Shown here: positions 1 through 9,308 of the stretch, one piece after another
Numbering within the stretch: the first letter of the stretch is position 1
How the letters are laid out: each line of letters opens with the position of its first letter
Assembly (NCBI RefSeq): GCF_017942085.1
Contig: NZ_JAGKSP010000008.1
Coordinates: forward strand, 124,001 to 188,000
Origin: Paenibacillus lignilyticus
GTDB taxonomy: Bacteria > Bacillota > Bacilli > Paenibacillales > Paenibacillaceae
Direction of reading: 5' to 3'
DNA length: 64,000 bases
Position numbers and translations under genes: made by a program
Notes under the pieces: generated by a model
Database searches by the model: none
What the model saw: only the letters and a program-made list of their open reading frames with translations
Told to the model about the DNA's origin: nothing

Positions 1-1641
1 GCTGTAGCCCCACTTGTTGGAATAGGATATCGCTGCATCATTGTCGTTGATAATGACCGAATGCGATACCGCCGCGAGGCCAAGGTCCGAGCCGGATGGC
101 TGTGTGTCGTTGCCGTTATCCTTACTTTGCGTTACGTTCGGTATCGGAGAGGCGGACGAATCCGTCACCGCGATGGACAGATCTTGCGCATCGCCTGCCA
201 GCTCTTTGCCGCCATTGCGGGTCCATGTCCCCGTATAACGCATGCCCGTGTCGTCATTGTTTACGAGCGACGTTCCGGCTTGCGCGGTTACCTTAAACAA
301 ACGCGAAGCATGCGGTTCGAGCGCAACCGGACCGAAGCCCGTCTCGAAATGGCCCAATTCCTTATGCGCCCACAGATCACGGACGGATGCAGCGCCGGTG
401 AGGCCGATATCCTTCCAGTTCACTTTTACCGCAGCTGCCTTATTGCCAAGATTGTACAATGCGACCGTGTACGTGCCGTCGCCGTTATTGGCATACCATA
501 CCTGCTGATTGGTAGACATGGACACCGGATGCGCCGGACGTCCCGCCTGATTGACGGCGATTACCTCGTCGTTTGTCAGCAGCTCTAGCCCATAATCATC
601 CAGATTGCTGAGATCGTCACCGGTATAGAGCTGTGCCGACGATGAAGCCCACAGCGTCATCGCCGTCTGCCGTTCATCCTTCGTCAGCCCCGATGTCATC
701 CCGTTGCCGATATTGAGGGAGTCGAAGTCGTTCCAGCCGCCAGGACCTGCATCCCGCCACCACAGCGCGGCATCCGGGAACAAGCGGGCAATATTGGCCC
801 ACTGCGTCATGCCGACTTCTCGGTCGTAGGATTCCACATCCCAGTCTACGCGCCAGCCGTTTGCGTATTTCTTCCAGAAATCCACGTAGTTATGATCGAG
901 CGCCCATGAAAGCTCGAACCAAATCTGGCGTTTGCTAAGCGCCTCGGACCACGCTTTGACATCATCCCGCGAGTCAATCGACGTGTCGTTATGACCGGAG
1001 CCCGGCGTAACGCTGTCGAACTTCACGAAGTCCACGCCCCACGCAACCAGCTGGTCCGCGACGGAATCGACGTATTTCTGCGCGCACGGATTGCTGAAAT
1101 CAATTTTGTAGCCAATGTTCCAGTAATCCGCCGTCGTGTGAGGCGTTACGGCGATATCGTTTACGAAGCAATCCGTCGTGCCGTATACCGGAATCGGCGT
1201 CGGCGAATTAATGGCCGCCGGAGAGATGCCCGGAATCATGTAAATCCCGAGTTTCTGTCCGTTGGCATGAACGTACTTGACGAGATTTTCGAATCCGCCC
1301 GGATAGAGCGTCGTGCTCGGAACGGGACGTCCGTATTCGTCCATGCTGCCGTTCCAGCCGGCATCAATATTTATATAGTTATAACCGTGCGCCTGCAGCT
1401 TCTCGTGCATCGCATCGGACATTTGCTTGATTTTCGCCTCGGAAATCCAATTTCCCGACGGACCGTCATATACCTGCATGCTGTAGCTGCTCCAGCCCAT
1501 GTACGGCTTCAACGCTAATCCGTTGTCGGCCGCTTCCGCCACGTTGGCGTGCGGAGGCACATAGCCGATCTGCGCGACGGCGATAATGGCTAAGAGAAGG
1601 CTCAGCCAGATTTTTCTTCGGCGCTGCGAATTGCTTTTCAT
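1..1641 (-). CDS. Alpha-galactosidase, GH27 (3' end beyond window)
   Basis: Secreted enzyme predicted to release terminal alpha-D-galactose from oligosaccharides or galactomannan. I translated the minus strand from ATG 1641; 547 codons are open to the window edge. Residues ~8-36 form a signal peptide (basic RRRK, then a hydrophobic core). GH27 landmarks follow: MGWSSYS (~57), INIDAGW, VDFVKFD with candidate nucleophile Asp209, WRVDWDV with candidate acid/base Asp268, and GGWNDFDSLNIGNG. A beta domain follows, and two related stretches (GMRYTGTW and AISYSNKW) suggest an appended beta-sandwich or carbohydrate-binding module whose end is off the window. The ORF is monocistronic at its 5' end, and CcpA-like sites upstream suggest catabolite repression. 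Family assignment is strong; substrate (melibiose, galactomannan or a beta-L-arabinopyranoside) is not decidable here. Confidence 0.93.
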   Translation of the reverse strand, partial: MKSNSQRRRKIWLSLLLAIIAVAQIGYVPPHANVAEAADNGLALKPYMGWSSYSMQVYDGPSGNWISEAKIKQMSDAMHEKLQAHGYNYINIDAGWNGSMDEYGRPVPSTTLYPGGFENLVKYVHANGQKLGIYMIPGISPAAINSPTPIPVYGTTDCFVNDIAVTPHTTADYWNIGYKIDFSNPCAQKYVDSVADQLVAWGVDFVKFDSVTPGSGHNDTSIDSRDDVKAWSEALSKRQIWFELSWALDHNYVDFWKKYANGWRVDWDVESYDREVGMTQWANIARLFPDAALWWRDAGPGGWNDFDSLNIGNGMTSGLTKDERQTAMTLWASSSAQLYTGDDLSNLDDYGLELLTNDEVIAVNQAGRPAHPVSMSTNQQVWYANNGDGTYTVALYNLGNKAAAVKVNWKDIGLTGAASVRDLWAHKELGHFETGFGPVALEPHASRLFKVTAQAGTSLVNNDDTGMRYTGTWTRNGGKELAGDAQDLSIAVTDSSASPIPNVTQSKDNGNDTQPSGSDLGLAAVSHSVIINDNDAAISYSNKWGYS

Positions 1642-1790
1642 TCCATTCAGTCCCCTTTGTCATTAGAAAATAGGCTCTTGCTGTACCGACGGCATTCATC
1701 CGCGGTTATGTACGGCGAGCGGACGCTGCCCATTCCCCCTTTCTTCCGATATGACACTCTGCATGAACGACGACAACCGTACAGCCGATC

Positions 1791-1804
1791 TGAAAGCGCT
1801 TTTA
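1791..1804. promoter_or_regulatory. CcpA cre-like site
   Basis: TGAAAGCGCTTTTA matches the catabolite-responsive-element consensus TGNAANCGNWNNCA at every constrained position except C13. It is nearly palindromic and lies 150 bp upstream of the alpha-galactosidase start. Repression of a GH27 gene by preferred sugars through CcpA would be the expected biology; binding is inferred. Confidence 0.55.
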
Positions 1805-1867
1805 TCCCTCGATAAAAAAATCGCCGCCAGGCTTCCAGCAGCGGATAACGATCGGCTCAAATATGTA

Positions 1868-1896
1868 TGACAGCGCTTTCCACACGACCGATTATA
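1868..1896 (-). promoter_or_regulatory. Possible -10 box with second cre-like site
   Basis: On the minus strand TATAAT lies at 1896-1891, and a second cre-like sequence (GGAAAGCGCTGTCA, 1881-1868) follows where transcription would begin, the usual place for repression by CcpA. No good -35 at 16-18 bp was found, so the promoter call is weak. The two cre-like sites are 77 bp apart. Confidence 0.4.
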
Positions 1897-2185
1897 TAAG
1901 AACCGCTCACGGCGGAGATAGGTACACTTCCGTCAAAAACCGTACGAATTGTCCGATTCCAGGGGTACAAATCATCCCCCGCAGGGCCTCATTTGCTGTT
2001 TTTACGGTGATTGTCCAACTCCGATCCTTATTCCCGCCCCTCCCCGCCAACCGATGGTTCACGAGATGGACGAGGAGCTATCACGCGGATGCTATTGAGT
2101 TATGGAGCTATCGGCTATCGAGCATCGAGCTATCGAGCATCGAGCTATCGAGCGACTGTTATCCAGTGAGTATCAAGCGCCCCCA

Positions 2186-2412
2186 AGCAACCGCCGAAAT
2201 CCCCCAAAAAATTCTAACGAATCGTAGGAGCCTTATTTGCTCCAAAAAGCTCGATTTGAAATTCTAACGAATCCTACAGGTCTTATTTGCTCCAAAACCC
2301 ATGCATTTCTGCCTAATTTATCTAAATAAGACCTCTGTGATTCGTTAGAATTTTGAAGGTGCCCATTTCCCCGAAATAAGACCTCTACGATTCGTTAGAG
2401 TGACGAAGGGCT
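2186..2412. repeat. Double-palindrome element, copy 1
   Basis: Two left arms (2211-2238 and 2261-2288, ATTCTAACGAATC then about CTTATTT) are followed by two inverted right arms (2324-2351 and 2374-2400, AAATAAG then about GATTCGTTAGA). Both left and right arms are spaced exactly 50 bp apart, so left arm 1 can pair with right arm 2 and left arm 2 with right arm 1, giving one long nested hairpin. Homology with copy 2 extends beyond the arms to about 2186 and 2412. No ORF lies inside. Confidence 0.85.
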
Positions 2413-2569
2413 GGGGAGAAACTGAAGTAACCGGGAAAACTTGGCGGCAGGCTACTGCAAAGTGACTGGCCGGAGACTATTGAGGGGCACGAAGGGCTGG
2501 AGAGTGTTGATTGCGAGAATATGGAGGGGCGGCGAGGGGGGTCTGTATTGTGAGTGGTCGAACGACTGC

Positions 2570-2635
2570 GACTGCTGTGGTGCAATCGAACGACTGCTGT
2601 GGTGCAATCGAACAACTGCTATGGTGCAATCAAGC
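2570..2635. repeat. 22-bp tandem repeat, 3 copies
   Basis: The unit GACTGCTGTGGTGCAATCGA starts at 2570 and 2592, with a degenerate third copy from 2614. It lies between double-palindrome copy 1 and the 117-bp satellite and seems to be part of the same low-complexity tract. Confidence 0.75.
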
Positions 2636-2686
2636 GACCGCCGTGCGACTGTTTCGGGGCCATCAAGTGACTGCAGAGTGACTATC

Positions 2687-3037
2687 GAGGACCATCGAGT
2701 GACCACTGAGCGATTTTGAGGGCTATTGAGGGGCTATCGAGTGACCACTGAGCGACTTTTGAGGGCTATAGAGGGACTATCGAGTGAATGCTGAGTGACT
2801 ATTGAGGACCATCGAGTGACCACTGAGCGATTTTGAGGGCTATGGAGGGACTATTGAGTGACCACTGAGAGACTTTTGAGGGCTATTGAGGGACTATCGA
2901 GTGAATGCTGAGTGACTATTGAGGACCATCGAGTGACCACTGAGCGATTTTGAGGGCTATTGAGGGGCTATCGAGTGACCACTGAGCGACTTTTGAGGGC
3001 TATAGAGGGACTATCGAGTGAATGCTGAGTGACTATT
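2687..3037. repeat. 117-bp tandem satellite, about 3 units
   Basis: The marker GAGGACCATCGAGTGACC begins at 2687, 2804 and 2921, an exact 117-bp period. Within each unit there is a finer degenerate rhythm of about 10 bp around CTATYGAGNGAC. Decayed versions of the same motif extend to about 3120. Units carry in-frame stops, so this is not a protein repeat. It lies between two direct copies of the double-palindrome element. Confidence 0.85.
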
Positions 3038-3137
3038 GAGGGCTATTGGGGGCTACTGAGTAACTGTCGAGTGAATTCTGAGCGGCTATTGAGGGCTATT
3101 GATCGTCTATCGAGTGGTTATCGAGCGACTGCCGAGC

Positions 3138-3365
3138 AACCGCCGAAATTTCGCCCCCCAAATTCTAACGAATCGTAGGAGCCTTATTTGCTCCAAAAAG
3201 CTCGATTTGAAATTCTAACGAATCCTACAGGTCTTATTTACTCCAAAACCCGTGCATTTCTGCCTAATTTGTCTAAATAAGACCTCTGTGATTCTTTAGA
3301 ATTTTGAAGTTGCCCATTTCCACAAAATAAGACCTCTACGATTCGTTAGAGTGGCGAAGGGCTGG
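3138..3365. repeat. Double-palindrome element, copy 2
   Basis: Near-identical to copy 1 in the same orientation, 951 bp away. Left arms are at 3162-3189 and 3212-3239, right arms at 3275-3302 and 3325-3351. Shared flanks include GCAACCGCCGAAAT on the left and CGAAGGGCTGG on the right, so the duplicated unit is larger than the palindrome itself. Confidence 0.85.
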
Positions 3366-3540
3366 ATAAATGTTTATCACGAAATTGCGGAGGCAGCGGC
3401 GAGTGGCGGATGAAGATTGAATGATTAGGAGACTAGTGAGCGACAGTCGAGGAGCTAGAGAGTGACTGCTGTACGACTAGCGAACGGCCGGTGAGCGAAC
3501 TAGCAAGCAACTGTTGTGCGACGAGCGAAAACTAACGAGT

Positions 3541-3634
3541 GACTGTTGTGCGGCTAGCAAGCGACCGACGAGCGAAAACTAACGAGCGACTGTTGTGCGG
3601 CTAGCAAGCGACCGACGAGCGAACTAGCCAGCGA
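3541..3634. repeat. 47-bp tandem repeat, 2 copies
   Basis: GACTGTTGTGCGGCTAGCAA starts at 3541 and again at 3588. Related AGCGAC/CTAGC words run from about 3430 to 3660 and stop at the 3' end of the glycosyltransferase gene ending at 3669. Confidence 0.75.
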
Positions 3635-3668
3635 CCTCTGTGCGACTAGCGAATGGCCGGCGAGAGAC

Positions 3669-5414
3669 TTAGTTCTCAAGCACAGTAGTCCCGAGCAGCA
3701 GCTCCAGCAGCTCCTCGCTGCGGAGCTCGGGCAGCAGGTCCGCGCCGCAATATGCCCTTGCCTGCGCGGCAAACACTGCGGCGAGCCCCGCCGCAGCGGC
3801 GCGCTGCTGCCATGGGCGCGCGCCCACGGCTGCGGCAGCAAAATCATTCGCCGCTGACCGCCCACCGCCGCCCACTGCCGCGGTCCAACCGGCCGCCAAG
3901 CTGCGCTGCGCCTCGGCCACCGGCGACCGCGACATCGCAATGGCCGGGCCGCCCCATGCCTCAAGCGAAGCAAGCGCTTCCCCTTGCTGAACAAGCCAAA
4001 CGCTTCTGAGCAGCGGCCTCACAGCAGCAGCCACAGCAGAAGTAGCAGTACCCCGCCTCAATTCCGAACCCGAGAGCATACCTCTCAAGAGTGGCCAAAT
4101 AGACGCCATCTCCTCTTCGCGCAACCCAAGATCACTAAGTATCGCTTCCATCTCACTTAGAAGGTGCCGATCCCCTGCCGCAGACGCCCCGCCGCCTTCT
4201 AAAGCGGCAGCGGTACTAAGCCATTCCCCCGCCTGCCGCCAATATAACCGAATCGGGGCATGCAGCAGTCCCAGCAGCAGCAGCCGCTGCCAAGCCGGCC
4301 GGTAATCCGGCTTATGTGCAAGAGCCGAAACATACGCCTGCGCCGCCTCATCGAACCGATAAAGCCGCTCCAGCGCAGCGCCTCCTATATAGCGCGAGCG
4401 ATAGGTGCCCGCTCCCTCGGCAGTCGAATAATGTGGCGGCACCTTACCAATGGACGCCGCAGCAACCGCACACCCCAGTGCCGCTTCCGCGTCGTCGAGA
4501 TCAAGCAGCACCTCACCTCTCGCAGTATGCATATCCGCAAAATCCGGATAACGCAATATGCCAACCTTGGCGTAACGCGCGGCATCATGCAATCGCCCCG
4601 CGGCTCTGCAGCCGTGAACGATTTTGAGCAGCAGATCGGAGCCGTAGCCTTGATCCTGCACGATGGCCGCCTCCACAAGGGGCTCAAGCCATGTCAGTGC
4701 CTCGCTGTATCTGCCCGCCGTAAACAATTCCGTTCCCGCCGCATAGCGAAGAAGCGGATCGTTCGGTTCACCCGCCAAAGCCAGTGAGAGCAGCCGCCCA
4801 TTCCGCGCATACTTCCCACGCTCTGCAATAATCTCATCCCGATAGCCCTCGTGCCAGATCTCAATACCGGCTGCATGCCCAATGCTCTCCTCGCCCCCGA
4901 GCTCGATCAAGCTCGATGCCGCTTCTTCATGGATAATGCCGCGGAAACGCACTCGTTCATCATTGCGAAAAAGCCTGCATACCGCATCCGTCACAACACT
5001 CATGGAGCCAGCCACCGAGCTGCTTCCGACCCAGCTATGAAGCTTGACATAGTAACCCCACTTGGACGGGTCGGCAAGCAGCGCTGCCCACCTCTCCACG
5101 GAGGCTGCCGCTAGCCGCTCATCGGCGTCGAGCACCAGAATCCACGGCTGCCCAGCCGCGGCAAGCGAAATATTACGAGCAGCGGCAAAATCATCCGTCC
5201 ACGCCGTCCGAAGCATTCGAGCACCGCAAGCTTCCCCGATTGCGATCGTATCATCCGTGGAGCCGGTATCCACAACGATCATTTCCGCGACATACGGCGC
5301 CGCGGAGCGCAGGCAGTCCGCCAGAAACCGGCTCTCGTTCCGCACAATCATACATAAGGAAACGGGCAGCACCATCCTGCTCCTCTCATCAAACCCATCC
5401 CGCTGCACAATCAT
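3669..5414 (-). CDS. GT2 glycosyltransferase with TPR-like C-terminus (third of three)
   Basis: Predicted cytoplasmic glycosyltransferase of GT-A fold, 581 aa. The N-terminal ~100 residues carry SLCMIVRNE, MIVVDTGSTDDT, FAAARN and the DxD motif in VLDADE, as in the SunS-like GT2 group that modifies proteins or peptides. The remaining ~350 residues are Ala/Leu-rich helical pairs typical of degenerate TPRs, which could bind an acceptor protein. ATG 5414 overlaps the TGA of the upstream gene (ATGA), so it is translationally coupled and last in a five-gene operon. The sugar donor cannot be told. Its 3' end abuts the repeat region and I see no clear terminator. Confidence 0.88.
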   Translation of the reverse strand: MIVQRDGFDERSRMVLPVSLCMIVRNESRFLADCLRSAAPYVAEMIVVDTGSTDDTIAIGEACGARMLRTAWTDDFAAARNISLAAAGQPWILVLDADERLAAASVERWAALLADPSKWGYYVKLHSWVGSSSVAGSMSVVTDAVCRLFRNDERVRFRGIIHEEAASSLIELGGEESIGHAAGIEIWHEGYRDEIIAERGKYARNGRLLSLALAGEPNDPLLRYAAGTELFTAGRYSEALTWLEPLVEAAIVQDQGYGSDLLLKIVHGCRAAGRLHDAARYAKVGILRYPDFADMHTARGEVLLDLDDAEAALGCAVAAASIGKVPPHYSTAEGAGTYRSRYIGGAALERLYRFDEAAQAYVSALAHKPDYRPAWQRLLLLGLLHAPIRLYWRQAGEWLSTAAALEGGGASAAGDRHLLSEMEAILSDLGLREEEMASIWPLLRGMLSGSELRRGTATSAVAAAVRPLLRSVWLVQQGEALASLEAWGGPAIAMSRSPVAEAQRSLAAGWTAAVGGGGRSAANDFAAAAVGARPWQQRAAAAGLAAVFAAQARAYCGADLLPELRSEELLELLLGTTVLEN

Positions 5415-7171
5415 CGCGAATAATCACTTCCTGCCGGCAGCAGCAGTCGAATGCTTTCCACCGCTTGTTTTAGCGAAGAAGCATCATGCCGTTGCAGCCG
5501 GCTCAAATGATAATCCGCCAGCCCGCACAGCGCCTGCACGGAAGCCCGAATCGCCTTCTCGGAGCCCGAGCCGTCGAAGGCCGCAGGCGGCTTCGCATCT
5601 AAATGCTGTCCGATCGCTGACCTCACCTTCTCAATGGCCCCCTCGGCTTGTGCGGACGAGTTCTCCCGCATGGCCTCGCTGCTTCGCAGCAGCAGCGGCA
5701 GCCAGCGAACAGCTCCGGCCGACGGATACGGCCGGTCTCCTCCGGCCTCATCCAGCCATGACGCAGCAGCCATAAGCTCCTCCGCCGCAAGCGTCAAGCC
5801 CGCCGGAGCCGCCGTCCCTTCCGGGCCAAGCCCTTCCTCCATCCGCACGCATGCTTCCGCTAATGCCTTCCAAGGCTTCAGTGCGGCACGTTCCTCGTCT
5901 GTCGCCACCGCAAGCCGTTGATCCAGCCATAGCTGCAAGGCACGGTAACAGCCGTTATTCAGCATGACACCGGCCAGCTTCACCGCAGCTTGCGGCGAAT
6001 CCACAATAAACCGGTCTCTTGCAAAAGCAGCCAGCTGCTCCGGTCTGCTCGAAATGCGCATCATATGGCATAATCGCTGAAGCGGCAACAGCAAGCTTCC
6101 TCGATACCGAACCGCTTCCGCATACCAGTGGGCCGCCGTCTCATAATCAAGCTCCGCTTCATGCATGGAGCCCAGCCAATAAGCGGATTGATAGGAGCCC
6201 ATCCCATCCTCCGTATGATAGATCGCCGGCGCACGCCCAATATGAATAGCCGCCGCGAACGCTTCCGCTGCCTTGCGCGATTTGCCCAGCACGGCAAGAC
6301 TGACGCCTTTGGCATGCCACAAATCCGGGTAATCCGGATACCAAACCAGACTGTCCTCCAGCAGCGCCAACGCTTCCTCCCATTTTCGCAGAGCCTGCAG
6401 GCCGTGAACCTCATGCTTTACGAGCAGATGAGCGTAACTGACTGACGCATATTCAATGCCATCTCTTGCCCGGCGAAAAGCGCCAACCGCTTCCTCCACT
6501 TCACCGCCGCGAAAGTATTCCACGCCAAGGTTATACCAATTAAAGCGGTTATCCGGATCCTCTTTGATCGCTTGCTCCAGCAGGGTTCGGTTGCGCTGCA
6601 GCTTGTTTTTGGACGCGACGACCTCTCGTTTGTACCCATAATGATGAATGATCACATCGCTGAGATGAAACCTCGCCAGCGGCGTATGCCGCGTAATCGG
6701 ACCGGCAATTTGCTCATGGATGCGCCCCTCGAAGCGATAGCGGGCGTCGTTGCGAAACATGCGAAGCACGGGGTTAATGGTCGCTCCCTCACTCCGGCCG
6801 TCGCTCATGTAATTCCAGATGTTTAGAAAATAAGCCGTAATCTCCGACTCCCGAGCCAGCAGTCGAAGCTGCTTCCCCGTGGCCTCGTCCAGCTCCTCAT
6901 CCGCATCAAGGAACAACACCCACTCGCCTTTGGCGCGGGCTAACCCCTTATTGCGCGCAGCCGCGAAATCCCCCGTCCACTCGCTTCGCACTACATTCGC
7001 GCCATACTTCCGCGCAATGGCAATCGTAGTATCCGTCGATCCCGTATCCACGACGATTATTTGATCCACGATGCCTTGCACGCTCTGCAGGCAGCGCGGC
7101 AAATCGCGAGCTTCGTCTTTGACGATCATGCACAGCGAAATCAGAGGCTTTGATTTATCCGATTTGGACAT
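5411..7171 (-). CDS. GT2 glycosyltransferase with TPR repeats (second of three)
   Basis: Predicted protein glycosyltransferase, 586 aa. I place the start at ATG 7171 rather than at an upstream in-frame ATG (7228), because a perfect AAAGGAGG sits seven bases before it; the gene then overlaps the preceding gene's end by 17 nt. Residues ~8-100 hold SLCMIVKDE, IIVVDTGSTDTT, DFAAARNKG and FLDADEEL; residues ~200 onward contain TPR units such as FNWYNLGVEYFRGGEVEEAV and WHAKGVSLAVLGKSRKA. It is clearly paralogous to both neighbouring glycosyltransferases, so the set arose by duplication and divergence. The TPR part probably holds an acceptor (inference). Confidence 0.9.
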   Translation of the reverse strand: MSKSDKSKPLISLCMIVKDEARDLPRCLQSVQGIVDQIIVVDTGSTDTTIAIARKYGANVVRSEWTGDFAAARNKGLARAKGEWVLFLDADEELDEATGKQLRLLARESEITAYFLNIWNYMSDGRSEGATINPVLRMFRNDARYRFEGRIHEQIAGPITRHTPLARFHLSDVIIHHYGYKREVVASKNKLQRNRTLLEQAIKEDPDNRFNWYNLGVEYFRGGEVEEAVGAFRRARDGIEYASVSYAHLLVKHEVHGLQALRKWEEALALLEDSLVWYPDYPDLWHAKGVSLAVLGKSRKAAEAFAAAIHIGRAPAIYHTEDGMGSYQSAYWLGSMHEAELDYETAAHWYAEAVRYRGSLLLPLQRLCHMMRISSRPEQLAAFARDRFIVDSPQAAVKLAGVMLNNGCYRALQLWLDQRLAVATDEERAALKPWKALAEACVRMEEGLGPEGTAAPAGLTLAAEELMAAASWLDEAGGDRPYPSAGAVRWLPLLLRSSEAMRENSSAQAEGAIEKVRSAIGQHLDAKPPAAFDGSGSEKAIRASVQALCGLADYHLSRLQRHDASSLKQAVESIRLLLPAGSDYSR

Positions 7172-9284
7172 GGGCCCGCCTCCTTTGCGCGGCACTGAAC
7201 CGCGTCCGCCAGCCTGCTGCCTGCACACGGGTCAACGCCGTGCCGATCTGCTCCAAATCCGTATGCGGCCAGCCGCCGCCAAACTGCTGCGATTGCGCGG
7301 AAGCAGCCGTCGCCCACGGCAGCAGCGCTTCCCTTGCCAGCGACAACGAACAAGCGGCTGCGCCAAACCGCGCCCGCTCCGGCGGCGCACCATGCTGCAG
7401 CGCCTGCTCGAATAAGGACAATGCCTCGCCGTAAAGCTGCTTCCCATAGAGAATCTCGCCCAGGCAAAATAACTCCGTCGCACGCAGCTGCCTGCTCTCC
7501 ATTGCAGATAACAGCAGACCTGCTGCCGCATGCGTATAGCCGTTCAGGTATAACTGTTCCGCATACCCTTCGCGCAGCTCCGTGCCGGATTCTTTGAGCT
7601 TGCCCGCCAATGGCAGCATGCCCAGCCGAAGCGCGCGCTCCAGCAGCAGACTCGCAATGTCGGCCCGTATCGCCAATCCGCTGACCGTTCCCGCCAGGAA
7701 CCCATCCATAGCAAGCAGTGCCGCTTCCAACTGCTGCATACCGGAATCCGCGCTGCCATGCAGCCAGCTGCGCAGTTCTTCATCGAGCGCCTCGCCTTCG
7801 CACCAGCAGCAAAGTGCCGTATCCATGCAAAGCTCCGGCCAGTACGGCTCCCTCGATGACAGCAACGACTGCCGTTGCTCCACAGCCTCGGTAACAAGAG
7901 ACACGCGGCCCCCATGCTCCGGCTTACCTTCATCCGCGGCGCGAACCCCCAGCGCTCCCAGCAGCACCGCCCGCGCCTCGCCCGCGTGCCCGGCGCCGAC
8001 CAGACACGCCGCGTACGCGCGCGCGTCCGCCGGCGCAAGCGGCTGCGCCGCACGCCATAGCGGCAGTGCGGCGGCATACGCGCCTATGCCGCCAAGCACC
8101 CGGGCCTGCAGCGCCACATCCCCCGGCGCCGCAAGCCCCACGCTCGAAGCCAGCGCTGCGCGGATGGCTTCATCGCGCTCGCCCGCGGCCTGCTGCTGCT
8201 CCGCCCAGCCGGCCAGGGCAGGGCCATACCGCGGCGCCTCGCGGGCCGCCGCCGCGTACAAGCGCTGCGCGCGATCCCCCCGGCCGAGCGCCGCCTCGGC
8301 CGCGGCCAAACCGCAGCGGGCGCGATACGTCCCCGCGCCTGCTTCCACCACATACCGGGCGGCGGCAGACCCCGCCGCCCCCGCTTCCAGCGCCGTCTCA
8401 TAGGCGCTGCGCGCTTCCATGACGCGCCGCTGGCGCATCAGGCTGTCGCCGTAGAGCAGGTGCATGTCGGGGTAGTCCGCATAGCGGTCTACCTCGCGAT
8501 GCAGCAGCGCGGCGGCTCCGCCGAAGTCATCCAGCGCAAGCAGCGCCTTCGCCCAGTCCCGGATCAGCACGGGGCGATACGGCGCTTCCGCGCGCGCAAA
8601 CAAATAAGCCAAAGAGAACGCCGTACAGGCATCCTTTGGCTTATGCAATTGGCAGAGCGTAACGCCTTTGTTATAGAGATGAAACGGGTCGTCCGGCTCC
8701 ATCAGCAGCGCCTTCTCAATAAGGCGTAAATTCCGCTCGGCCTTCCCTTTGCGAGCAATAACCTCGGGCATGTACCCGTCGTGCTCCAAAGTCAGCTTGC
8801 ACAGTTGTCCATCGACGGCAATGGGACCGGAGCCGGGATGGACAAGCTGCTCATGAATAACGCCTTGATAGCGAATGCCGCGATCCACTCGGAACAACCG
8901 CACGGCTTCATGGCTGACCGTCTCGCCGGTCTCGCCGCCGTACCGGTTCTCAATCGTCACACGGAAGGCGTCCGTATGCGCGCTGCGCAGCAGCTCCCGG
9001 AGGTCTGTCCGCTGCACAATCGCCCCAAGATACTCGTCGGCGTCCAGGACAAGCACCCATATCGTACGAGCCGCATCCAGCCCGGCATTCCGAGCCGCAG
9101 CAAAATCATCCTCCCACGTCTGCTGAATAACCCTTGCCCCGTACGCTTCCGCAATAGCGGCCGTACGATCCACAGAGCCGGTGTCCGTAACGATGATTTC
9201 GTCCGCAAGCCCCTGCACGCTTTGAAGACAGCGTCCAAGAACGTCCTCTTCGTTGCAAGCGAGGACATGAATGCCGAGCAGCAT
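7155..9284 (-). CDS. GT2 glycosyltransferase with TPR repeats (first of three)
   Basis: Largest of the three paralogues, 709 aa. Residues 1-90 carry IHVLACNEE, EIIVTDTGSVDRT, FAAARNAG and VLDADEY (DxD). The rest is a long series of TPR-like helix pairs, very Ala/Leu/Arg-rich in the middle, with locally higher GC than its neighbours (about 7900-8450). ATG 9284 has GGGAG nine bases upstream. The gene begins 24 bp after the 21-residue-repeat protein gene in the same operon, which makes that repeat protein a candidate acceptor. Donor and acceptor are not determined by sequence. Confidence 0.9.
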   Translation of the reverse strand: MLLGIHVLACNEEDVLGRCLQSVQGLADEIIVTDTGSVDRTAAIAEAYGARVIQQTWEDDFAAARNAGLDAARTIWVLVLDADEYLGAIVQRTDLRELLRSAHTDAFRVTIENRYGGETGETVSHEAVRLFRVDRGIRYQGVIHEQLVHPGSGPIAVDGQLCKLTLEHDGYMPEVIARKGKAERNLRLIEKALLMEPDDPFHLYNKGVTLCQLHKPKDACTAFSLAYLFARAEAPYRPVLIRDWAKALLALDDFGGAAALLHREVDRYADYPDMHLLYGDSLMRQRRVMEARSAYETALEAGAAGSAAARYVVEAGAGTYRARCGLAAAEAALGRGDRAQRLYAAAAREAPRYGPALAGWAEQQQAAGERDEAIRAALASSVGLAAPGDVALQARVLGGIGAYAAALPLWRAAQPLAPADARAYAACLVGAGHAGEARAVLLGALGVRAADEGKPEHGGRVSLVTEAVEQRQSLLSSREPYWPELCMDTALCCWCEGEALDEELRSWLHGSADSGMQQLEAALLAMDGFLAGTVSGLAIRADIASLLLERALRLGMLPLAGKLKESGTELREGYAEQLYLNGYTHAAAGLLLSAMESRQLRATELFCLGEILYGKQLYGEALSLFEQALQHGAPPERARFGAAACSLSLAREALLPWATAASAQSQQFGGGWPHTDLEQIGTALTRVQAAGWRTRFSAAQRRRAHVQIG

Positions 9285-9308
9285 GCGATCACACTCCCGT
9301 TCGTTGCA

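Larger units (their letters stand above)
1642..3668. other. 2-kb non-coding repeat region
   Basis: No convincing gene. The short ORFs here are rich in Ser/Arg or repeat-derived and lack ribosome binding sites. The stretch holds the cre-like sites, a short CTATCGAGCAT repeat (about 2108-2155), two copies of a double palindrome (2186-2412 and 3138-3365), a 22-bp repeat (2570-2635), a 117-bp satellite (2687-3037) and a 47-bp repeat (3541-3634). Stop triplets (TGA, TAG) occur in every satellite unit, which argues against translation. Confidence 0.8.

Noticed and set aside
61..1518. Plus-strand ORFs of up to 175 residues in the first 1.5 kb
   Set aside because: Antisense to the GH27 alpha-galactosidase, which has all family motifs.
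2385..2719. Small ORFs inside the satellite region
   Set aside because: Simple-sequence products without RBS; stops occur in adjacent units.
2687..3037. Satellite considered as a CRISPR array
   Set aside because: Units are 117 bp without a conserved 25-40-bp repeat alternating with unique spacers, and there are no cas genes.
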